This document shows positions 49,147-60,272 of a stretch of 64,000 bases of DNA, piece by piece. The DNA comes from Linnemannia elongata. Taxonomy: Eukaryota > Mortierellomycota > Mortierellomycetes > Mortierellales > Mortierellaceae. Each line of letters opens with the position of its first letter. Position 1 is the first letter of the stretch. The position numbers were made by a program, and so were the translations under genes. The notes beneath the pieces were generated by a model. That model made no database searches. It was not told the origin of the DNA and saw only the letters and a program-made list of their open reading frames with translations. The DNA lies in the NCBI GenBank assembly GCA_036320915.1, contig JAXBDG010000012.1, positions 434,001-498,000 on the forward strand, given 5' to 3'.

Positions 49147-50896
49147 ATGTCTACTGCTACCACCACTTCAACCAAGGGCCGCGTCCTTCTCGCCTACTCT
49201 GGCGGACTCGATACTTCCTGCATCCTCGCCTGGTTAATCGAGCAGGGCTACGAAGTCATGTGTTACATGGCTAACGTCGGACAGGAAGAGGACTTTGACG
49301 CCGCCGTCGTCAAGGCCAAGGGTTGCGGAGCCACCAAGGTCTTTGTCGAGGTAAGGCTTTATTCATTCTTTGCATTTCGTCTCTCTCTCTTTTCTCGCCA
49401 AATGTACGCTTTGTCGATTACCCGACTAACAAACATATCTTTCCTCCAAAAAAAGGACTTGCAACGCGAATTCGTTGAGGAGTTGATCTACCCCGCTGTT
49501 CAGGCCAACACCATCTACGAGGGAGTCTACCTTCTCGGCACCTCCCTTGCCCGCCCCGTCATTGCTCGTCGCCAGGTTGGTTTCCCCCTATTTTCAACAT
49601 CTAGTGACAAGGACAGGTGGATCAAGTTCTATGGCAATACAAAAGAAAAAAAAACTCACACGCCTCTAATATGTGTGTGAAAATACTAAAAAAAAAAAAA
49701 AAAATAGATGGAGATTGCAGCCCGTGAGAACTGCCAGTATGTGTCGCATGGATGCACTGGCAAGGGCAACGACCAGGTCCGTTTCGAGCTCGCCTACTAT
49801 GCTCTCAAGCCCGACATCAAGGTCATCGCTCCCTGGCGTGTGCCTGGTAAGATGCAAGATATAGAGAGAGAGATGATGCTCAATGACTCCGCCTGGACTG
49901 CTTTCTTAATGTCTAAAACCCTCTTCAACTTCCCACACTCTCCCCCCATCTTTTCTGCGATTGGCTCGCCTTCTTTTGTTTCACTGCATGTGATGTGACC
50001 GACCAACCAACACGACTCAACTCACCTCAACTCAGCTCCGCTCACCACTCAAAACTAATATCCAACCCTCTTCATCATCTTCTTACCTTTTCTCTCCTAC
50101 AGAGTTCTATGAGCGCTTCCAGGGTCGCAAGGACTTGCTCGCCTATGCCAGTGAAAAGAACATTCCCGTCGTTCAGACCGCCGCCAAGCCTTGGTCGACC
50201 GACGAGAACCTCTTCCACATCTCCTACGAGGCCGGTATCCTCGAGGACCCCGACGTCACCCCTCCCAAGGACATGTGGAAGCTCACGGTCGATCCCGAAG
50301 ATGCCCCCAACACTCCCGAGCGCATCACAATCGAGTTTGCCCAGGGCAAGCCTACAAAGGTCATCAACACCACCCACGGCAACAAGGAGGTCACCGGAGG
50401 GCTCGAGATCTTCCTCTACTTGAACCAGTTGGCCCGCCAGAACGGAATCGGTCGTTTGGACATTGTCGAGAACCGTTTCATCGGCATCAAGTCTCGTGGG
50501 TGCTACGAGACCCCCGCTGGCACGATCTTGCGTGTCGCTCACATGGATCTTGAGGGTCTGACGCTGGATCGTCAGGTCCGCAACTTGCGCGACCAGTTTG
50601 TGACCCCCCAGTACTCCAACGTCCTCTACAATGGCCAGTACTTTTCGCCCGAGGCCGAGTTCTTGTTGGCGTCGATTGCTGCCTCGCAGAAGACTGTCAA
50701 TGGTGAGGTCCGTCTGAAGTTGTACAAGGGCAATGTGATTGTCGAGGGTCGCTCGTCCAAGACTAACAACTTGTACGATATGGAGGAGTCGTCGATGGAT
50801 GTTCATGGAGGATTTTCCCCCATTGACTCTGAGGGCTTTATCAAGATCCAGTCGATCCGCCTCAAGAAGTGGGGCCTCAACCAGAAGCTTGTCTAA
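49147..50896 (+). CDS. ARG1: Argininosuccinate synthase
   Basis: Four exons (49147-49350, 49456-49575, 49708-49846, 50103-50896) encode 418 residues, the normal length. The ATP-binding P-loop AYSGGLDTS lies near the N-terminus, followed by [15 protein letters not shown]. Further family markers are [59 protein letters not shown] and [17 protein letters not shown]. Reaction: citrulline + aspartate + ATP to argininosuccinate, in cytosolic arginine biosynthesis and the urea cycle. Codon use is strongly biased to C-ending codons, as in ATP3, which points to high expression. The donor of intron 2 is gttggt, a weaker variant. Confidence 0.97.
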
Positions 50897-51204
50897 AACT
50901 CCCACCACCCAACAAAACTTACTACCTGCATCTTAGAATTAAAATAACCCACTTTTGTACAGTTTGAAAATCAAGCACAACTCATGCGATGAACAGTCAC
51001 GTTTGTAAGTTGAGATTGTTTGCAGTCGTTTGGCGTCTTTTCCGTTGCTATGACCGAAAGCAGCTTCTTTATTACGCCGATAGCATGGATGTTCAAAGAG
51101 TTGGTGTTTTGTCTATGGAGTACAATCTAGGAAAGTGAAATACGTTTAATAGGTAAGACGTTAAGTTACACTCACTACGACTGAAATACAACCTGAAGTT
51201 GTTT

Positions 51205-51263
<59 letters not shown>

Positions 51264-51319
51264 CACACATATAAACGTACTGTTGGGCTGCCTAGTTGGT
51301 TCATCCCATGCTTTTGGCT
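50897..51319. other. Tail-to-tail gap, T10-A38-(CA)n block
   Basis: 3' flanks of argininosuccinate synthase (plus) and the RFTS-like gene (minus). At 51202-51268 a T run abuts a run of about 38 A and then (CA)9. No gene seen. Confidence 0.75.
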
Positions 51320-53285
51320 TCAACGGGTCTCTTCCACGGCTGTGCGAGTTAATTTCTCAGAATTCTCTATCAGGCAAGGACAAATAGTGTTGTACAAGAA
51401 CATATGCGTTAGCTGCTTCTGCAGGTACCAAAACAAGCATCACCATCTGGTATAAACACCCTTACCAAAATCGTGGGCGCTTATGTGATGCGCTATTGTT
51501 TTAATGAACTCCGCGCTCGTGGGAATGGTCGTGTTACATGGTTTTCAGGGGCATCCCTGTACTGGACAAAGGAAGAGCGCTGTTCCGGGGAGCATAATGT
51601 GCTTGACGGCCCAAACTACAAGATGAGTGTACACCTTATGAGTACCTGGCTCTTGGATATTAACAATAGCCTTTGCTGACCATTACTATATCCTACAACT
51701 TACCTTGCTTGATATGAACTGCATGTAAACGCTAATGGTCCTGCGTGCACTTCCATTGATCTCAGAGAAAAACTCATCATCTGCTTCTACTTCGGCTTCG
51801 AGCTGTAGGTACAAGATGGTCGTTAAAACAATGACTGTAACGTGTGCGGCGAAGGCAGGAATGGCGCGATAGGTGCATTCCAAATTATCATCATAACGAA
51901 GGCGAGTCATTGACTTACTTCTGGGATGACTTCGCAGTCTGCCATGTCATGGAATACGATCGGGAGGGGGGGTTCTGAAGCAGCAGGTGCCGGTGGACTG
52001 GAGTTGACGTCGCTATTGCTGGTGTCATCCTCGTGGCTGTGACCATGGTGGCGGTTGTTGTGGGAACTCTGGACGTCGGTTTCACTGTCGAAGGTGGGCT
52101 CCATGTCGTCTGTAAAAGTATCGTCTCCCTCATACTCAAAGTCATCAGGAGAAGGACTTCTTACTCTTAATTTTCCTGATGGCTCTGCTGGGTCTGGCAC
52201 CCATGTTTTGTAAAAGTTCGATTCCCGGATGATAGAGTCGATGGCGCCCACTTCCAACAGTTGTTTCATTTGCGTCTGAAGCGTCTGCCCAACCGCTGAT
52301 TCAGGTTCGTCAAGCAAGACGGCTGCCTACGGGTTATTAGAGGCAAATGAAAGTCGGCAGAGCAATGCGTTATGAAATTTCGCTCTTAAGGTCCTGCTGG
52401 GGTATCAAATGGTGGCATTCACAGTAAAGTGGAGTTGTCTACCTGCGGAATGAGCACATTCAAGTCGTCCTTTATCCCCATATTGACAACGAGTTGAACA
52501 AATACATCTATAGCACACGACGTAAAGTGGTCAATAAACGTTAGAGCTTCATACAGGGTCTGATAGGTTTTCTTGAGTATTACAAATGCCAAGTATTACC
52601 TACCGAGATACGAGCAGACCTTCACCAGATGAGTAAAGTATGGCTCATAGGCTGTTGTGGTAGACTACAACGCGAATGTATGAATATGAACGGCAATAGG
52701 TTAGTACAAGTAAGTTCTACCTGCTTGAAGGCGACGGACACATGGGCGAAACACGACATATGGCCACTTTAGAACTTGCCTTGATTTCGTACCATCCTAC
52801 TCCATGCGACATCAGCGAGATGATTGATCTGTCGGGACGTGCTGGATCATACTGATGTTTCCAATCGGTAATTCCGCCAAAGATGCAAATGTGCTTTACA
52901 GGGTTTTGAGCCAAAGCGTCTAATGAAAAAGAGCAAGGCGGGAGTGAGATGGAGAAGTGAGTAAACAGTGCAAGTCGATCGCAAGGATATGAATGTAACA
53001 GAAACACTCAAGAGAAAAAGGATGTCGTGCTAAGCTTTTGATGAGATTACCCTTGTCGTATATGGTCCCTTCGATGGGAACCCAGCCTTTGAAATGGAGT
53101 CGACGTGACCACTTGGGGTTATGGAGCTCTTGGAGAGTGCCGGTCCATCTGTCATAGATATTGACGTTGTAAATGATGCGTTGGGGTAGATCACCATCCC
53201 CGTAAGGGTACTCCTTGAAGACCTTGGAATCACTCTCCGGAATTGCCAAGACTGAATCCATTTTGCTTGTGATATGTTGATCCAT
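51320..53285 (-). CDS. Small protein resembling DNMT1 replication-foci (RFTS/DNMT1-RFD) domain
   Basis: Seven exons on the minus strand, from 5': 53051-53285, 52780-52919, 52604-52664, 52443-52507, 51919-52326, 51704-51802, 51320-51418, encoding about 368 residues with consistent phases. The donor after exon 2 is GC (gcaagt). The N-terminal half reads PQRIIYNVNIYDRWTGTLQE, then FKGWVPIEGTIYD, HICIFGGITDW, and SHGVGWYEIKSTTTAYEPYF. This strand-rich pattern ending in a W-Y-x-I/L plus YxPYF unit resembles the replication-foci targeting domain of DNMT1-type proteins. The second half has helices (VGQTLQTQMKQLLEVG) and an acidic, His-containing linker. No cytosine methyltransferase motifs (PCQ, ENV), BAH or CXXC domain follow. 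If correct it could bind ubiquitylated histone H3, as RFTS does, without methylating DNA. The fold call is from memory of the pattern; the last two exons are less certain. Confidence 0.55.
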
Positions 53286-53758
53286 TTTTCTTTTGCACTG
53301 TGGTTATGACGGTGTTGTTGTTTGTGTTGTTTTTGTACGTTATGATGGGATGATGAGAGAGTATGGAAGAGTAAAAGAACAGAAAGTAAGACGATGAAGG
53401 ACAAAGGGAAGACAGATAACGCAGAAAAAGTAGAAAAGAACCAGTCCCGACCCAGCGCAAGCCTTAGCCTGATGCCCTGATGCCCCGAGGTCCTGATACT
53501 CGGCTTTAGAGTTTAAACACAGCGTAGTAGCAAGTGGAACAAGTACAAAAGGGGAAAAAAATGGATTTGCCATAGTCCTGATATGAGTTAGATCATTGGA
53601 CATGGTAGACTGATGCCAAGGGAAAGAATAGACTCATTCTAAGCCACTTAATCTACAGATCTCAGCATTTAAACGACCTTAGCGTGACAAAGTACTTCTC
53701 TTGTCCCTTCATCCTTTGCCACCAACTTTCACATGAACGCCAATCTATTCTGCCTACC
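53286..53758. promoter_or_regulatory. Divergent promoter region between RFTS-like and F-box-like genes
   Basis: About 473 bp between outward-facing start codons. No specific motif is recognised. The open frame of the F-box-like gene extends to 53684, so its start could lie up to 75 bp further left. Confidence 0.45.
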
Positions 53759-55729
53759 ATGTCATCCGCTGCAAGCCTGTTCTTCGCCTCATTGGAGCTG
53801 GTGGCACTCCTCGCAACACACCTCCACTGTAACGCGCTTTCTCGTCTCGCTCGAACCTCCAGATGCATGCGAGTTCGGTTTGCCCCACATCTCTACCGGG
53901 AGCTCATCATCGGTTACGGACCCTACCGAAGAAGCCCATTCACCTCGCCGGAGGCCATCATGGCCCTTTCCCAGAATGCCGATCATGTGCGCGAGCTTGC
54001 TATGGACGTGTTGAGTTTGGTGTACTACATGAATGGACTGGTCGTCTTTAACGATCTTCAGGCTCGCTCGACAGGCCGCTCAATCTCTCAACCACGGTGG
54101 GTTGCTCTCCCGGACCCACGCTCCTGCCTCGTGCTCCCCATCCTGCCGATCACTCTCCTGACCAAGCTGACTATCCACACCTGGTACGACGCTACCACGA
54201 GGACCTGCCCGTACTTTCTGCCAAGTGTCACCAACCCAAAAGCTACCCTGACGCAAGTGAGCTGGATGTTGCTACTCAACTCGAATCTCCAGGAGCTGGA
54301 AGTGGCGGGACTAATATTCAAAGACGCGCTGGATGACTCAGTGTTCTGTTACGTCATATCTAGACTGTCAGAGCTGAGAAAACTAGATGTGATTGCTTAC
54401 TTCTGGGAAGGATACCAACAAAAGCCGTTCTCGTTATGTACGACCATCGTCCTCTTTTGTCCTCTGAGGCTTCAGGAACTCAAGCTGACAATCTTTCCAA
54501 AGAACTTTTCACAGGACCAGGATCTCTTGAAGGAGTATCGAGAGGTACCTCCAGGATTTCTTCACTCCTGGGAACAGCGGGAAGGTAGGGAGGATTTGCC
54601 GTTCGAGCTCCCCTCTGATCGGCCGTTGGCACAGTTGAAGCTGCTGCACCTTCAGATGGTTCAACATGGTATCTCTGAGCTGGACTTTTGGGCGATCGCC
54701 GAACGGTGCCCAAACATCCGAATCTTGCATATGCCGGTGCTGTATGGAGTGAAGGATGTGGTCTCCTTTGCCGAGTACATGTCCAGTTCTTTTCGACAAC
54801 TGACCTGTCTGGTTCACCGAGCGGAGTCTGAGCTGACGACAAGCTCAGAGTTGCTGTTCAGGATGATGAGCACCCTGCGGCGCCGCCTAAAACAAATCGA
54901 GATCATTGGACAGTCAGTCTTCATGGCACAGGATTTGAATGTGGGGGAGCTTTTCAGCAGGCACGCATCAACATTGAAAGAGCTCGTAGTGGGAAACTGT
55001 CGAAATGTGGATAGTAACGCGGTTACAGTTGTATTGGAGGAATGTGAGGCTCTGGAGTCACTACGAGTATTTTGGAAAGGTGAGCGCGGTGAGTTGTGCG
55101 TTGAGCTGCAGGATGCGACCGAGTTTCCGTGGGTCTGCACTGGTCTCACTGAACTGGTGTTGACTATCGGGATTCCGGACACGCCTTTGCACCACCACGA
55201 GGGTTCCGATCCTTACTACGACCGAGCAGCTCCTGTCGTTCTCTCAGAGGCAGAAAAACACCAGTTTGGGCAGTTGGAACGGCTTTATGAGCGAATCGGA
55301 GGTCTGACTCAGCTAAGGATCCTCAACTTGCGGGTCTTCTACTTCGACCCTACAGGTGTTCGCGCACTTTCAAAATTCTACAGAAGAAACTCGTTCCCCG
55401 GACTGTTGAGCTTGGGAGACGTCGCGAGCGGTCGTCCTGGGTATTTGCATCAATTAGCAGGATTGAAGAAACTGAGGAAGCTTGAGGGCTCGGTGTCAGC
55501 GGACACTGCGGAAACCTGGGTGACGATGGGGAAGGCCGAGGCGGATTGGATGAAGGAGAACTGGTGCGAGCTTGAGTTTGCAGCCCTCTTTCGATCTCGA
55601 GATCGTATGCGGAAGCCATTTCGATGGCTGGAGGAGCAACGGAGAGCCGAGCAGGCTCGCCTTGCCAAGTCGAGTTCATCAGCCAGGGGTGCTCCTTCTT
55701 TGCCGTCACTCTCATTGATTATGGCATGA
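53759..55729 (+). CDS. F-box/LRR-like protein, single exon
   Basis: Uninterrupted frame of 656 residues, unlike the intron-rich neighbours. The N-terminus has an F-box-like helix set (LELVALLATHLHCNALSRL followed by ARTSRCMRVRFAPHLYREL). After it come irregular leucine-rich segments such as LTKLTIHTWYD, LQELEVAGLIF, LRLQELKLTIFPKN, LKELVVGNCRNVDSNAVTVV and LRILNLRVFYFD, the shape of divergent fungal F-box/LRR proteins. Likely role: substrate receptor of an SCF ubiquitin ligase. The ATG at 53759 was chosen because the F-box begins about ten residues later; the upstream in-frame ATG at 53684 would add 25 residues. The tail ends in a short basic and Ser-rich stretch. Substrate unknown. Confidence 0.75.
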   Translation: MSSAASLFFASLELVALLATHLHCNALSRLARTSRCMRVRFAPHLYRELIIGYGPYRRSPFTSPEAIMALSQNADHVRELAMDVLSLVYYMNGLVVFNDLQARSTGRSISQPRWVALPDPRSCLVLPILPITLLTKLTIHTWYDATTRTCPYFLPSVTNPKATLTQVSWMLLLNSNLQELEVAGLIFKDALDDSVFCYVISRLSELRKLDVIAYFWEGYQQKPFSLCTTIVLFCPLRLQELKLTIFPKNFSQDQDLLKEYREVPPGFLHSWEQREGREDLPFELPSDRPLAQLKLLHLQMVQHGISELDFWAIAERCPNIRILHMPVLYGVKDVVSFAEYMSSSFRQLTCLVHRAESELTTSSELLFRMMSTLRRRLKQIEIIGQSVFMAQDLNVGELFSRHASTLKELVVGNCRNVDSNAVTVVLEECEALESLRVFWKGERGELCVELQDATEFPWVCTGLTELVLTIGIPDTPLHHHEGSDPYYDRAAPVVLSEAEKHQFGQLERLYERIGGLTQLRILNLRVFYFDPTGVRALSKFYRRNSFPGLLSLGDVASGRPGYLHQLAGLKKLRKLEGSVSADTAETWVTMGKAEADWMKENWCELEFAALFRSRDRMRKPFRWLEEQRRAEQARLAKSSSSARGAPSLPSLSLIMA

Positions 55730-57164
55730 TGTTTTCTTCTTTTTTCTCTTTTCGCTCTTTGGACATAAATACTTTTTTGCAATTCGCCTATCTAGCAATA
55801 GTCGCGGAAATGGTAGTATTACTTTGGTGAGCGTTTTTCTTTTTTTTTCTTTGCTTGTCTCTTTCTTCTTTGCTTCGTCTTTCACAAGTGGGACGCAAAA
55901 AAATAATAAACAGAAAACTAGCTGTTATACTTTAAATGCCAAAAGAATGATTTGTGCTCGAAAAGGTGGTCTGCACCGACTGTACCTCTCGCACCACCGC
56001 CAAGCTGACGCTGAGACTGGCCATCGTGCAGGAGCCATTTCGGTGGCAACACGTCCCATGTAACCCCTTCCTACGGATTTATCATGAATGTTGGTGGAGA
56101 GAGTGCAAGGAAAAGCAAAGCAAAGAACATTTGATTGGCAATGAGACCAAGCCGATTGGTCACCGGAATGAGTTTACAAACTGGAGGACAGAACAGAAGG
56201 AGGAGTGTCATCCTTCTCGAACGCGTTTTTTCTTTTTTACTTTTTGAGTTAGCATTGATCGTTTTCACCTTCGTTCTGTCTTCCTTCGTTCTCTTTTCCT
56301 TCGTTCTCTTTTCATATTTTTTTCGGATGTACCCCTGTTGTTCTGAGATACCAAGGATAGGGAGAGAGAACAAAAGCATAGAAAAGTAGGGGATGAGGTG
56401 GAGAGAGAAATGACAATGGACTTTCTCATATCTCGATGGTAATATCGATTAATGTATGAGTTTTCTGCCTTCAAATTCACAGAACACTTTAATGATATAA
56501 GGTCAATGCATAAACCAACGCATAGTTTCATTTTGTTTTTTATTGCGATAGGTCGGTCCACTGGGATATATTGTCATCGGGTGTAATGGGTTCTTTACCA
56601 GTGTGAAATGTCCTAGAGGCAATTGCGGCATGTTCCTCGAGTCGCTTCCAAACAGAAGCAACTACGGTGGAAATTGCCGTATGTACTTCCATTGCGACGA
56701 CGACATAGGTGCGGAAATATCGCAAAGACCTGCCAGGTACAGCTATAACGCCAACGTCCCCCTTCCTCCAAGAAGCTCATGCCACCGCCGCAGGAGCTAC
56801 GTCCAGGCTTTCCTCCTCTTACTCCTTCTGCTTCTCCTACAGATGCGTCCTCCTCCACCAGTAACAAGTGCAAGTCCACCCGACGTGGAGAACCCTTAGC
56901 CGAAGATGCACTCATCCAACGAGCTCAGAAGAGATTTCGAAGGTGCTCCTTTGAACCGACCGAGTAATCGGGATTGACACGACCTTATTTAAAAAAATCT
57001 AGAAAATCCCTAGGCATTATTGAGTAATCAGTGCTCAAATGTGGCTTGTTAACGGAAAGTCCTGTGAAAGAACACCCTTGGTAGAGGAAATCTCCTTCAC
57101 AGCCTTCTTTTTGTCTCGCTCTCCTGTTCCCCTTCTCTTCCTGCACGACGGACACACGAGGACA
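55730..57164. other. Intergenic region; possible Cys-rich gene or relic inside
   Basis: 1.4 kb between the F-box-like gene and the deubiquitinase. 56060-56540 shows no coding evidence apart from repeated ttcgttctct words near 56273-56311. The possible coding pieces at 55951-56060 and 56552-56968 are listed separately. Confidence 0.5.
55951..56968 (+). other. Possible small Cys-rich gene or relic
   Basis: Three plus-strand pieces look coding. 55951-56060 reads LEKVVCTDCTSRTTAKLTLR and on to WQHVP. 56552-56678 reads GPLGYIVIGCNGFFTSVKC and then CGMFLESLPNRSNYGGNC. 56843-56968 ends KRFRRCSFEPTE before a stop. The last two join in phase over an intron with gtatgt donor and a pyrimidine-rich cag acceptor (56679-56842). 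Reading through instead of splicing gives SNYGGNCRMYFHC, faintly like a GRF zinc finger. The link from the first piece is weak (donor gtaacc) and no start codon is clear. It could be a small zinc-binding protein or a decayed one. Confidence 0.3.
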
Positions 57165-60114
57165 ATGGATGCATCAGCAAGGACACTCACTGCCTCACTC
57201 ATCCTCATCACCACCGCAGCCCTGCTTGCACGCTCAATCGCTCCTTCCTCCTCTTCGTCATCAAACGGAAAACCCACCACCGCCAATCAGACAAAGTCCC
57301 AACGTGTCAAGCGCAACAACAAGAAAGCAAATCAGACGAGTAAGAAGCGAAAAGATGCAACATCTCTGCATGCAGAACATTGCAACACATGCTTGCATTC
57401 AACTAGGAGTGCGTCGGTGTGCATCAACGTGAAAAAAGAACGTTTGTAAGGGGAAACAAGGGTTACTGACTGTTTGCTCATGCTCCGATACTCACTATAG
57501 GCACCGATGAACCTCAATATGTCGCAGGACTGGTCAACGTTGGTAACACCTGCTTCATGAACGCTGTTCTTCAGGTAACCAACATTAACAACCCATGATA
57601 AAAAAAACCCCCGTTTCTTAATCAATATCCAACAACGCGAATACTGACGAGTCAATACTTCACTTCCCTTGGATCAATTTTAGGCCATGGCCTCATTGCC
57701 GTCGCTGAAAGAGTATCTTCAGGATCGGAACGACATCGGCCATGACCCGGACTCCATCACCCAGGCTCTCCACGAAACAATTGAGAGTAAGCCTTGTCGC
57801 TGGAGTTCTTAGGAGACCAAATGCCGATAGTTATCTTACAGCCTCTAATGACAGGTCAGACATTGGACACTGAATTTTCTTATTACCTCCATGAATCCCC
57901 TTGCTGACTTGCAACTCCTTCCTCTAGTGCTTAATATCATTTATCGACGCCCGACTTCGAAACGACTGGTGAAGATGGTCAACACTGTCAAGGCCAAGGC
58001 AGCACACGTATTGACCAGCCAGCAGCAGGTACGAGGACAACGCCCAACGCAATGCATTAGTCTATTTAGTACGCCTAAAAACAATGGCAATTGTAGTTTC
58101 CTTATCACGTAATAATGCCTTCATCCACGAAATCTAAAAACATTAGGACGCCCAAGAGCTCTTTCAAATACTTTCATCGCAACTATCAGAGGAGCGGGAA
58201 AAGGTCGACCATGCAACCACACTCTCTCTCAGCGAAATTCTCGAGCCTTTGTCGCAACTTCCTTACTCTCCATCTTCAACAGAAAGAGATCCAAGGAGAG
58301 CCAGGCAGTCATCTGTCTCTGCAGTGATGGCCTCGTCACTATCATCATCTACAGTATTCACATTGGCAAGTCGGAATATCCAACTCCAGGGACCGCAACC
58401 AGCAGCCACTCCAACCATTAGCGTCGAAATTGAGCCACAGGGGAGAGTTAGCAACAATGACATTCACGATGATGGTAGGGAAGCAGATATTTCGGCGTCG
58501 ATGACAGCAAGCGTAATGCTGGATAGGACTGAGCAGGAGAAATACAGGCGGGCCAAAAGTCCGTTTATGGGGCTTCTTGCTAGCCGTGTCTCATGTGTCG
58601 ATTGCGGATATACAGTGAGTAAAAAGAAAATGATCTGGAACGATTAAACTCGTCCTCGAGACATTTCAAGTGCGGATGGGCACAAACGCGATGTTAACAG
58701 TCATTCGCTTTCCCGGCATAAACTAGGCTGCCATCCGACACTCTACATTTGATAATCTATCGCTGACGGTGCCACTTCAGGTGGGCAAGAATATCCAAAG
58801 TTGACTGAACGAAATTGCTTTTCTCGATTGCGCCAGGTCAATTCGTGCTACCTGTACTCACATATTTGCCTCTGCCATTGTAGTACACTTGCAGTTTGGA
58901 ACACTGCCTGGATTCGTTTATTCATCTGGATACGATCAGCGATTTCAACTGCAGGAAATGTACACTCCTTGGGGCGAGCAAGGATTTAGGACGCAAGATC
59001 GAGCAGGGTAAGAGGCTTCAAAGACAGCGAGAAGAAAACGAGCAGGAACAGCGTCAAACGGAATCGGCCACGACCACAATATTCCCACTGGAGAGCCAAG
59101 AACAAGGCAATTGTGTCGAGGACTCGTTGGTGGAGGCTGAGCAAGTATCATCTCTGGATACTCCTAGTCCAACCAAACGACGGAGATCGTCAAGGTTGCT
59201 GAGCTCTCTTGCCGATTCTTCATCCGAAGGGAAGGAGACGAGTTCTAAGTCTGGGAAAATTAGTCTGGCAGAGATGGAGCAGCTGAAAGCGAGAGTAGAC
59301 CACTGCCTTGCCAACGATATTGAAATGGATTTGGTAAGAAATATTGTCCTCTTCGCTCCTGGTGTCCTTCTTCGCAATATTTCAGACCCTCTCACTTCTC
59401 TATGACAAATGCGTTGATTTCTAGACACCGATAGAGTTGACACCAGTTCGGTCGAAAAGCACAACAAAGCACTCGATGATCGCCAAACCCCCACAAGCAT
59501 TGTGTCTGCACCTCAATCGCTCAATGTTCACGTCCTCAGGACAGATGGCCAAGAACCCCTGCAAGGTCGTATTCGACTCGCAGCTGGATTTCACTCGGTT
59601 TACGACTTCGGGACATTTGACGACTGTGCCGACCAAGAGTATGTCGCGGAGAGGATCGCTCTCGGAGACTGTTTCAAGCAGCAAGTCGATATTGTCAGTC
59701 AACGGACGAATTCCTCTCTCAATCTCAGGAGGCTTCTCTGGAACTTTTTCATCCGCATCGATGCTACCAGCATCATCTTTGTCATTATCTCCATCGGCTT
59801 TGTCGAGTCATGCGTCGAGGACAGCTGGTTCAACGACCTCCGAATTGATAGGAGGTGATGGTGGTGGAGAAGATGAGGATGGAGAACGGGTGGTGTATCG
59901 TCTTTGCTCGGTTGTTGTTCATCTGGGGAGTCATGACTCTGGCCACTTTGTCACCTATCGGAGGATACCCAGCTCTAACAGTGATCAGCCAACCAGGGCG
60001 GCCAGTAATGAGGGCAAGTGGTGGAGGATCTCGGATGAGGATGTGCAGATTGTCGAGTGGACATTGGTCAAGAATGCAGAGGCATACATGTTATATTACG
60101 AGAAGGAATTATAA
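57165..60114 (+). CDS. UBP16: Membrane-anchored ubiquitin-specific protease, USP30/Ubp16 type
   Basis: Eight exons (57165-57339, 57501-57574, 57684-57786, 57928-58028, 58147-58614, 58727-58780, 58884-59333, 59425-60114) encode about 704 residues. A hydrophobic anchor near the N-terminus (LTASLILITTAALLARS) is followed by a basic stretch. The catalytic Cys box is VNVGNTCFMNAVLQ (Cys about 76), then DAQELFQIL. The zinc-binding pairs are CVDC and CRKC, in VSCVDCGYT and ISDFNCRKCTL. The His box is HLGSHDSGHFVTYRR (His about 649) with WWRISDEDV after it. N-terminal anchor plus USP core matches USP30 and yeast Ubp16, outer mitochondrial membrane enzymes that remove ubiquitin (USP30 counters mitophagy). 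The middle inserts (58250-58560, 59000-59300) are disordered. The acceptor at 58884 was chosen over the nearer cag because only it keeps phase and family sequence (YTCSLEHCLDSFI). Confidence 0.92.
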
Positions 60115-60272
60115 GTCCAGTAGGTTCATTTTCTCATTGTGCATTGGTAAACTTATATAGACTTTACTAGGCGTCGCTTTAATCGCAGCTCGCCTTTACA
60201 TAAATCTGCCAGCTTACTCTGGTCAATAACCAACGAGAGGCAAAAAGGTGCGTGGGCTTTTTTTTGGAGATG

